Source: Thalassobacter stenotrophicus
GTDB taxonomy: Bacteria; Pseudomonadota; Alphaproteobacteria; Rhodobacterales; Rhodobacteraceae
Direction of reading: 5' to 3'
Length of the DNA: 64,000 bases
NCBI RefSeq assembly: GCF_001458315.1
Contig: NZ_CYRX01000030.1
Span: 1-64,000, forward strand
The translations under genes and the position numbers were made by a program. Below the pieces are notes generated by a model. The model ran no database searches. It saw only the letters and a program-made list of their open reading frames with translations, and was not told the origin of the DNA. Of this stretch, positions 58,367-64,000 are shown piece by piece; position 1 is the first letter of the stretch, and the number at the start of each line of letters is the position of its first letter.

Positions 58367-59052
58367 AATCGAAAGACCTGCTGGAGCGGCAAGGCTTCGA
58401 GGTGGAAGACCATCCGCTTGAGACCCGTGAAGACACCGATGCTTTCATGGAGAAGCACGGGGTCGAGACGACGCCGCAGACCTTCATCGGCGGAGAACGG
58501 ATCGGCGGCTACGATGATCTCAGGGTGTTCTTTGACATCGACCCACCCGAGGAAGAGCAAAGCGACACGACCTACCAGCCGGTCATCGCGATCTTTTCCG
58601 TCGCCGCGCTATTGGCACTGGGCCTGTCTTGGCACCAGTACGGGTCGGTCTTTACCTTGCGCGGGTTCGAATGGTTCATTTCGCTGTCCATGACCATTCT
58701 CGCGATCCAGAAATTGCAGGATGTCGAAGGGTTTTCGACGATGTTCCTCAACTACGATCTGCTGGCGCGCAAATGGGTACGATACGGCAAGCTTTATCCG
58801 TTCGGCGAAGCGTTGGCAGGTGTCCTGATGACTGCCGGCGCGCTGCTGTGGCTCTCGGCGCCTGTCGCCCTGTTTATCGGCACGGTCGGCGCTGTCAGCG
58901 TATTCAAGGCTGTCTACATTGACAAGCGGGAGTTGAAATGCGCCTGCGTCGGCGGTGACAGTTCCGTCCCGCTGGGGTTCATTTCGCTGACGGAAAACCT
59001 GATGATGATCTTCATGGGTATCTGGATGCCGGTCCGCGCAATTTGGTTCTGA
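58288..59052 (+). CDS. Glutaredoxin-MauE membrane fusion
   Basis: A 254-residue protein. Residues 1-85 are a glutaredoxin domain with VCPYGLKS (Cys22; the second Cys of the usual CPYC is Gly) and TPQTFIGGERIGG. Residues about 95-250 form four membrane helices of the MauE/DoxX type with KCACVGG in the last loop. MauE is needed for maturation of disulphide-rich methylamine dehydrogenase; this fusion probably moves thiols or metals across the membrane. The ribosome site AAGGAGGAAAGCAT is strong. Confidence 0.85.
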   Translation: MPRDTDSKSAQLYRMVMPGHVCPYGLKSKDLLERQGFEVEDHPLETREDTDAFMEKHGVETTPQTFIGGERIGGYDDLRVFFDIDPPEEEQSDTTYQPVIAIFSVAALLALGLSWHQYGSVFTLRGFEWFISLSMTILAIQKLQDVEGFSTMFLNYDLLARKWVRYGKLYPFGEALAGVLMTAGALLWLSAPVALFIGTVGAVSVFKAVYIDKRELKCACVGGDSSVPLGFISLTENLMMIFMGIWMPVRAIWF

Positions 59053-59073
59053 AACGTGCCGAACCGGCATCGA

Positions 59074-59472
59074 TTATTCGGACATTCGTACAGGTGAGAG
59101 ATCTGCGAGGATCGGGCAATCCGGACGATGATCCCCGGCACATTTCTCCACAAGCTCGGTAAGCGTCGTTCTCATGGATTGCAGTTTCTCTATCTTCTCC
59201 TCGATCTGGCGAAGATGGTCTTCCGCAACCGTTTTCACCTGAACGCTTTCGCGGTTTTCATCCTCGTAGAGAGCCAGAAGCGTCCTGCAATCTTCGATGG
59301 TGAACCCCAAGGCCCGTGCTCGACCGAGAAACGCCAGCTTGTGAACGTGGTTCTCGGTGAATGCGCGATAGCCGTTCTCACTTCGGTTCGGGCGGATCAG
59401 CCCGATTTCCTCGTAGTAGCGGATTGTTTTTGGGGGCACACCCGATTGTCGGGAAACGTCTCCGATGTTCAT
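59074..59472 (-). CDS. cueR: CueR-type MerR regulator
   Basis: A 132-residue MerR protein. The N-terminal helix-turn-helix is MNIGDVSRQSGVPPKTIRYYEEIGLI, and the C-terminal loop CAGDHRPDCPI carries Cys111 and Cys119, the Cu(I) ligands of CueR. It has the predicted targets on both sides of the copA-copZ gap at 62026-62115, where two CueR-type promoters are visible. It lies 12 bases before the copA stop on the same strand, so the two are co-transcribed. Confidence 0.93.
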   Translation of the reverse strand: MNIGDVSRQSGVPPKTIRYYEEIGLIRPNRSENGYRAFTENHVHKLAFLGRARALGFTIEDCRTLLALYEDENRESVQVKTVAEDHLRQIEEKIEKLQSMRTTLTELVEKCAGDHRPDCPILADLSPVRMSE

Positions 59473-59484
59473 GTCGAACCTCCG

Positions 59485-61995
59485 TTATTCTGCTGGAGCA
59501 GGAGTGACAGCTGCCAGCTCTGCCGGGATTGCGCGCTGCTCGTCCATCGCCGGCGCGATACCTCGCAGGCGCAGGGCATTGGTTAGAACGAACACCGACG
59601 ACAACGCCATCGCGCCCGCCGCGAGAATTGGTGACAGGAGCAGCCCAAAGGCCGGATAAAGCACCCCGGCGGCGACCGGAATCAGCGCGACATTGTAGGC
59701 AAAGGCCCAGAACAGGTTCTGCCGGATGTTTCGCATGGTTCGCCGCGACACTTCGAAGGCATTCACCACGCCGCGCAAATCGCCGGACATCAGGACGACA
59801 TCCGCGGACTCGATGGCCACATCAGTGCCGGTGCCAATGGCGATACCCACATCGGCATGCGCCAGCGCCGGGGCGTCATTGATCCCGTCGCCGACAAAGG
59901 CGATGCGCTTGTTCCCTTCGCGCAAACCGTCAAGCGCCGCGACCTTGCCGTCTGGCAGAACGCCGGCAACGACATGGTCGATGCCGGTTTCGCGGGCGAT
60001 GGCTTCGGCGGTTTCGCGTTTGTCCCCTGTGATCATCGCAACCGCAAGACCCTTCTCGTGCAGCGCTGCGATGGCTGCGCGGCTTGCCGGTTTGACCGGA
60101 TCGGCGACGCCGATCACGGCGGCGACACGTCCATCTATGGCAGCGTAAAGCGCCGTGCGACCCTTGCTTGCGATCTTCGTTTCCTCTGGAGTCAATGCCG
60201 AGACGTCAATGCCTTCGCGCGCCATGTAGCGGTCGGCCCCAACCAACACCTCCACGTCTTCGACCACGGCGCGCACGCCGTAACCTGTGACCGATTGAAA
60301 GCCTTCGGCCCCCGCAAGAGGTGCGCCCTCGGCCCGCGCGGCACGGACGATGGCGTCCGCGACAGGATGCTCGGAGAGCGACTCCACGGCGGTGATCTTC
60401 GAGAGCGTTGTTGAACGATCGAACCCTTCGGCCAGCACCAGGTCAGTCAGTGCGGGTCGCCCCTCGGTCACCGTGCCTGTTTTGTCGAGGGCGACCACAT
60501 CAACGGAATCAAGTTGCTGCAAGGCGTCGCCCTTGCGGAACAGGACACCCATTTCCGCAGCACGTCCCGTCCCGACCATGATCGAGGTCGGCGTCGCAAG
60601 CCCCATCGCGCAGGGGCACGCGATGATCAGCACCGACACACCGGCGATCAGCGCCATTGTCAGGGCCGGATCAGGCCCGAAAACCAGCCAGACCAGCACG
60701 GTCGCCGCCGCGATCGCCATGACGGCAGGTACGAACCAAAGCGTGATCCGGTCGACCAATCCCTGGATCGGCAGCTTGGCGCCCTGGGCCTCTTCGACCA
60801 TGCGAATAATTTGCGCCAGGGTTGTGTCGGCGCCGACCCGGGTGGCGCGGAATTGCAGACTTCCGGCACCATTGACCGTCCCGCCGGTCACCGGATCTCC
60901 GGCACTTTTTTCAGCGGGAATCGGCTCGCCTGTCAGCATGCTTTCGTCGACGCGGCTGGTCCCCTCGATGACCTCGCCATCAACCGCGATGCGTTCACCA
61001 GGGCGCACGATGACGATGTCACCCTGAACTAGCGCATCGATCTCGATCTCTATGCTTTCACCGTCCCGCATCACGCGTGCGGTCCGCGCCTGAAGCCCCA
61101 GCAGCTTCTGGATGGCCGCGCCCGTTCTCCCCTTAGCGCGCGCTTCAAGAAAACGCCCCAGCAAGATGAGGACGACGATGACCGCTGCCGCCTCGAAGTA
61201 GACAGAGCGCAGCGTGTCAGGCAAGGCCGATGGTACGAATGTCGCAACTACGGAATAGAAGTAAGCCGCCCCGGTGCCGACCGCGACGAGGCTGTTCATG
61301 TCGGGCGCGCCCCGGAATAGGGCCGGGAAACCCTTGGTGTAAAACGTCCGGCCCGGGCCGAAGAGAACGATTGTCGTGAGAACGAATTGAAGAAGCCAAC
61401 TCGTCTGCTGACCAATAGTGGTCTCGATAAGCATATGAACGGCCGGAATGACGTGGCCACCCATCTCGATCAAAAAGACCGGCAAGGCGAGGATGGCTGC
61501 AAAGGTGACCCGTTTGGCAAGCGCCAGAGCCTCTTCCTCCTTGCGCGCAACCCTGTCGTCACCGGCTTGGGCCGTTGCCACGGTGGCCGGATACCCTGCC
61601 GCGCCGCTTGCATCGATCAGATCGGATGTCGTGACAAGACCTTCGACGTAAACCACCGTCGCCGTCTCGGAGGCGAGGTTGACGTTCACCTCGACCACCC
61701 CGGGCACCGCGGCAAGCGCCTTGTCGACCCGCCCGACACAAGAGGCACAGGACATGGCCGCAATCGTGAGTTCGGCCCTGACCGTCCGCGCAGGGTAGCC
61801 CAGCTCGCGGAGAGTTTCGATGACTTCCGGAACGCGCTTGAGCGCGTCCACGCTCATACGCGCGGTTTCGGATGCAAGATTCACCGACACATCCTCTACG
61901 CCGTCGATTGCATTCAATGCGCGATCGACCCTGCCGACACAGGACGCGCATGACATGCCTTCGATCGGCAGGCTGATCTGTTTGGGTTCGGGCAT
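59485..61995 (-). CDS. copA: Copper-exporting P-type ATPase with two HMA domains
   Basis: An 836-residue P1B-1 ATPase. Two heavy-metal-associated domains have GMSCASC (Cys16 and Cys19) and AMSCASC (Cys83 and Cys86). The body has [12 protein letters not shown] in the transport helix, [11 protein letters not shown], and [10 protein letters not shown]. It pumps Cu(I) to the periplasm. I chose ATG 61995, preceded by CAGGTGAAACAT; the upstream ATG at 62016 lies within four bases of the predicted transcript start and has no ribosome site. Confidence 0.93.
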   Translation of the reverse strand: MPEPKQISLPIEGMSCASCVGRVDRALNAIDGVEDVSVNLASETARMSVDALKRVPEVIETLRELGYPARTVRAELTIAAMSCASCVGRVDKALAAVPGVVEVNVNLASETATVVYVEGLVTTSDLIDASGAAGYPATVATAQAGDDRVARKEEEALALAKRVTFAAILALPVFLIEMGGHVIPAVHMLIETTIGQQTSWLLQFVLTTIVLFGPGRTFYTKGFPALFRGAPDMNSLVAVGTGAAYFYSVVATFVPSALPDTLRSVYFEAAAVIVVLILLGRFLEARAKGRTGAAIQKLLGLQARTARVMRDGESIEIEIDALVQGDIVIVRPGERIAVDGEVIEGTSRVDESMLTGEPIPAEKSAGDPVTGGTVNGAGSLQFRATRVGADTTLAQIIRMVEEAQGAKLPIQGLVDRITLWFVPAVMAIAAATVLVWLVFGPDPALTMALIAGVSVLIIACPCAMGLATPTSIMVGTGRAAEMGVLFRKGDALQQLDSVDVVALDKTGTVTEGRPALTDLVLAEGFDRSTTLSKITAVESLSEHPVADAIVRAARAEGAPLAGAEGFQSVTGYGVRAVVEDVEVLVGADRYMAREGIDVSALTPEETKIASKGRTALYAAIDGRVAAVIGVADPVKPASRAAIAALHEKGLAVAMITGDKRETAEAIARETGIDHVVAGVLPDGKVAALDGLREGNKRIAFVGDGINDAPALAHADVGIAIGTGTDVAIESADVVLMSGDLRGVVNAFEVSRRTMRNIRQNLFWAFAYNVALIPVAAGVLYPAFGLLLSPILAAGAMALSSVFVLTNALRLRGIAPAMDEQRAIPAELAAVTPAPAE

Positions 61996-62025
61996 ATGTT
62001 TCACCTGTTTTTCCATTCGAGGTGG

Positions 62026-62056
62026 AATGTAGGGCTTCCAGTAACTGGAGGGTCAA
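62026..62056 (-). promoter_or_regulatory. CueR-type promoter of copA
   Basis: On the minus strand, -35 TTGACC (62056-62051) and -10 TACATT (62031-62026) are separated by 19 bases, the abnormally long spacing recognised by MerR-family activators. The spacer contains the dyad CTTCCAGTAACTGGAG (plus-strand 62035-62050), like CueR operators. The predicted transcript begins near 62019. Confidence 0.85.
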
Positions 62057-62084
62057 TGGGAGGGCGCCAAATAAATTTCTTCTC

Positions 62085-62115
62085 TTGACCTTCCAGCGCG
62101 GGGAAGCCCCATGTC
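62085..62115 (+). promoter_or_regulatory. CueR-type promoter of copZ
   Basis: TTGACC (62085-62090), then a 19-base spacer beginning CTTCCAGCGCGGGGAAG (from 62090), then -10 CATGTC (62110-62115). It has the same -35 and a similar dyad as the copA promoter, so one CueR protein should induce both genes. The -10 is weaker than that of copA. Confidence 0.75.
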
Positions 62116-62147
62116 ACCGGCAGAAATCAGATCAAGGAGTGGTTCCG

Positions 62148-62348
62148 ATGAAGTTCAGCGTTCCGGACATGAGCTGTGGGCATTGCACCGCAGCAATCGA
62201 AAGCGCAGTGAAAACCGCAGATCCGAATGCAGGCGTAGAATGTGACCTTTCTGCCCGACAAGTGCGTGTCGACAGCGTGTTACCAGCCGATCAGGTCCAA
62301 GCGATCATTCGGGATGCGGGCTATGACGTGGAACCTGCGGCCGCTTGA
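62148..62348 (+). CDS. copZ: CopZ-type copper chaperone
   Basis: A 66-residue HMA protein with PDMSCGHC (Cys10 and Cys13) and the normal beta-alpha-beta pattern. ATG 62148 has AAGGAGTGGTTCC upstream. It diverges from copA and probably hands Cu(I) to its N-terminal domains. A terminator follows at 62354. Confidence 0.9.
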   Translation: MKFSVPDMSCGHCTAAIESAVKTADPNAGVECDLSARQVRVDSVLPADQVQAIIRDAGYDVEPAAA

Positions 62349-62353
62349 TGCAG

Positions 62354-62383
62354 TGCCCGGACCACCCAGGGGCGGTCCGGGCA
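62354..62383. terminator. Bidirectional terminator between copZ and the dsbA-like gene
   Basis: TGCCCGGACC (62354-62363) and GGTCCGGGCA (62374-62383) form a perfect 10-base-pair stem with a 10-base loop. It stands between convergent genes and can serve both. The T-runs are modest on either side. Confidence 0.75.
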
Positions 62384-62390
62384 AGAACTT

Positions 62391-63122
62391 TCAGTCTTCG
62401 TCTTTGCGGGCTTCTTCGACCAAGTCGGCAAGCTGCGCCTTTTCGACAAAGCCAGGCACCAGCGCGTCACCGATCACGAAAGACGGCGTGCCGTTGAAGC
62501 CCAGAGCTTGGGTCAGTTGCATGGATGTCGCAATGTGCTCTTCGACCTCGGGGGCCTCCATGTCCTTGCGCAACTGCGCGATATCCAGGCCGATCTCCTC
62601 GGCAACGCGCAGCACGGAGGCCTCTTCCGCGCGGCCTTCCAGCCCCATCATCGCCCAGTGAAACTCTTCGTATTTGTCCTGCTTGCGCGCTGCCAAGGCC
62701 GCTTTCGCGGCGAACACCGATCCGTCTCCGAGAATGGGCCATTCACGATAGACGAGGCGAATGTTTGGATCCTCTTCGATCAAAGCCCGCACCTCGGGTT
62801 TGACCCGCCGACAATAGGGACAGTTGTAGTCGAAAAATTCCACAACGGTGACGTCCCCTTCCGGGTTGCCGAGAACCGGCGCATTCGGATCGTTCTCGAT
62901 CAGATCGCGCTGGTCATTCAGAACTTGGGCCTGACTGAGCTCCTGCGCTTGCGCCTGCCTCTGTTCGAGGATCGCCACGGCCTCCATGACAATCTCCGGG
63001 TTCTCGCGGATTGCCTCGAGCACAAGTTCCTTGACCCGGGACTCTGACAGTTCGTCGGCGAGTACCGGTATCGGAAGCAAGGCAGCTATCGCGACCGTCG
63101 TGAAGGCTTGTCTGAAACGCAT
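62391..63122 (-). CDS. DsbA-family thiol-disulphide protein (Com1-like)
   Basis: A 243-residue exported protein. A signal peptide (about 1-22) is followed by a helical N-terminal extension with NPEIVMEAVAILEQRQ and then a thioredoxin-fold domain with DYNCPYCRRV (Cys101 and Cys104) and the cis-Pro loop NGTPSFVI. This is the Com1/DsbA-like group. It may oxidise or protect thiols in the periplasm, working with the DsbB-like protein at 54665. Confidence 0.9.
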   Translation of the reverse strand: MRFRQAFTTVAIAALLPIPVLADELSESRVKELVLEAIRENPEIVMEAVAILEQRQAQAQELSQAQVLNDQRDLIENDPNAPVLGNPEGDVTVVEFFDYNCPYCRRVKPEVRALIEEDPNIRLVYREWPILGDGSVFAAKAALAARKQDKYEEFHWAMMGLEGRAEEASVLRVAEEIGLDIAQLRKDMEAPEVEEHIATSMQLTQALGFNGTPSFVIGDALVPGFVEKAQLADLVEEARKDED

Positions 63123-63123
63123 T

Positions 63124-63606
63124 TTAATTATCTCCCCGTTGTTCGTCGGCTTCTGTCCGCGCGGCCTGGACTTCGCGAACGCGGTCTGGCCAGGTGGACC
63201 GGATGAAGGCCAGGATGTTGTGAATTTGCTGGTCGGTCAGCACGTCTGCGAAACCCGGCATTCCGCTGTCGTATTCGACACCCTGACGCGCCAGAAGCGC
63301 CGCACCCCCCAGTTTTGTGTAATCGAAGAGCAGGCTGTCAGGATGATGCCAGGTGTGACCCGTCTCATCATGCGGTGGTGCTGGCAGGCGCCCATCCGCG
63401 CCGGGCGTTCGCCATTCCGGCTGGCCTTCCAGATTTGCGCCATGACAAGACGCGCAGTTGTCTGCGTAGAGCAACGCGCCTTCTTGGATGTCGGAGCTCT
63501 CCGCCTTGGACGCGCTGCCGACATCCGAGGATGCACTGGTCGAGAGCCAATAGGTGAAAGCGGCTGCGACAACAGTGATCGGAACGGACCAAACGAGATA
63601 CCTCAT
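63124..63606 (-). CDS. Membrane-anchored cytochrome c
   Basis: A 160-residue protein with an N-terminal helix (VWSVPITVVAAAFTYWLS), the haem site CASCH (Cys51, Cys54, His55) and a likely axial Met in SGMPGF. ATG 63606 overlaps the oxidase stop by four bases. It is a class I monohaem cytochrome and may carry electrons from the multicopper oxidase or another donor. Confidence 0.9.
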   Translation of the reverse strand: MRYLVWSVPITVVAAAFTYWLSTSASSDVGSASKAESSDIQEGALLYADNCASCHGANLEGQPEWRTPGADGRLPAPPHDETGHTWHHPDSLLFDYTKLGGAALLARQGVEYDSGMPGFADVLTDQQIHNILAFIRSTWPDRVREVQAARTEADEQRGDN

Positions 63607-64000
63607 GTGACCCGCATCCAGGTTGTCATGCCGGACGCGGCGTGGCTGAGCATGTGGCAATGGAACAGCCACTTGCCGGGATTGTCCGCCGTAAAGGCGA
63701 TCTCGCGGGACTCGTTGCCAGCCAACAGGATCGTGTCGCGCATCGGTCCGAACGCGCCGTCGGGGCGCAGCTCGCGGAAATGCATTCCGTGCAGGTGCAT
63801 CGCATGTGGGAACACGGTCTGGTTCTCGATCTTCAAGCGCACCGGCTCGTTCAGGGATAGATCGGCCAATGGCGTGTCGGTCATTTCGGCGACATCATTC
63901 AGGGCCCAGAACTTGCCCGCCTGGGCAAGCTGACGAAACCCAAGGCGTTCCCCTCCGAGCATGGCAGACTGCATCCGCCCCATTGCTCCACCGGACATGA
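63603..64000 (-). CDS. Multicopper oxidase, C-terminal part (cut by window end)
   Basis: About 130 residues of a second multicopper oxidase, running past the right end of the window. The last two copper motifs are visible: HAMHLHGMHF and FHCHMLSHAASGM. The frame opens with an ATG at 63998, but this is probably internal, because the earlier HWHG/HSH motifs are missing and must lie further right. Met-rich residues (GRMQSAMLGG) recall the copper-binding inserts of CopA-type oxidases. Confidence 0.85.
   Translation of the reverse strand, partial: MSGGAMGRMQSAMLGGERLGFRQLAQAGKFWALNDVAEMTDTPLADLSLNEPVRLKIENQTVFPHAMHLHGMHFRELRPDGAFGPMRDTILLAGNESREIAFTADNPGKWLFHCHMLSHAASGMTTWMRVT

Overview
The window looks like part of a conjugative plasmid or integrative conjugative element from a high-GC alphaproteobacterium, most likely Rhodobacteraceae (the Roseobacter/Paracoccus lineage). 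The reasons are the codon use, the alphaproteobacterial accessory families (DUF3768, DUF736, DUF2493-SLOG, DUF2188), a compact VirB-type secretion operon and a glutaredoxin-MauE fusion. No replication initiator, ParA, integrase, rRNA or tRNA was found, so plasmid and ICE cannot be told apart.

Layout. (1) 1-11.6 kb is an accessory array, all on the plus strand: a broken ArdC-type antirestriction gene joined to a palindromic repeat, DUF3768, a large ParB-like protein, unknown plasmid proteins, a PrlF-YhaV toxin-antitoxin pair, a 1,424-residue methyltransferase plus strawberry-notch helicase, and a tandem DUF736 protein. Nearly every gene is preceded by a strong inverted repeat. (2) 11.9-16.1 kb holds a histidine kinase and FixJ-like regulator next to an exported haem-binding-type (HbpS/GlcG) protein and an exported ankyrin protein, then a ParDE pair. 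(3) 16.2-23.9 kb is the mobilisation module: DUF2493 protein, a hairpin-rich candidate oriT, MobC, a MOBP relaxase and the TraG/VirD4 coupling protein. (4) 24.0-28.65 kb is a defence cargo: a short type II CBASS (patatin phospholipase, CD-NTase, stand-alone E2-like protein) headed by a DUF2188 gene and divergent from a fused XRE-ImmA/IrrE regulator-protease coupled to a PIN-domain gene. (5) 28.8-42.3 kb is the VirB type IV secretion operon on the minus strand (virB1, 2, 3, 4, lipoprotein, transglycosylase/VirB5-like hybrid, virB5, 8, 9, 10, 11, two small genes, virB6), with regulatory and secreted genes at its head. (6) 42.6-46.1 kb is a probable nickel/cobalt module: HupE-like permease, His-rich protein, CsoR/RcnR-family sensor and an MFS exporter with a His-rich tail. 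(7) 47.2-64 kb is a copper and cell-envelope island: two different copper P-type ATPases, CueR, CopZ, two multicopper oxidases (one cut by the window end), Lgt, DsbB, a DsbA-like protein, two L,D-transpeptidases, a cytochrome c, DUF302, DUF305 and the glutaredoxin-MauE protein.

How the parts work together: regions 3 and 5 supply transfer, regions 1 and 2 carry three addiction-type modules or parts of them and plasmid upkeep proteins, region 4 protects against phage, and regions 6 and 7 give metal tolerance. The best candidate for something new is the defence cargo. Its control protein looks like a single-chain version of the CapH-CapP (HTH repressor plus ImmA-like protease) pair known to govern other CBASS operons, here with an added PIN nuclease. 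The transglycosylase/VirB5 hybrid and the structured leaders of the accessory array also deserve attention.
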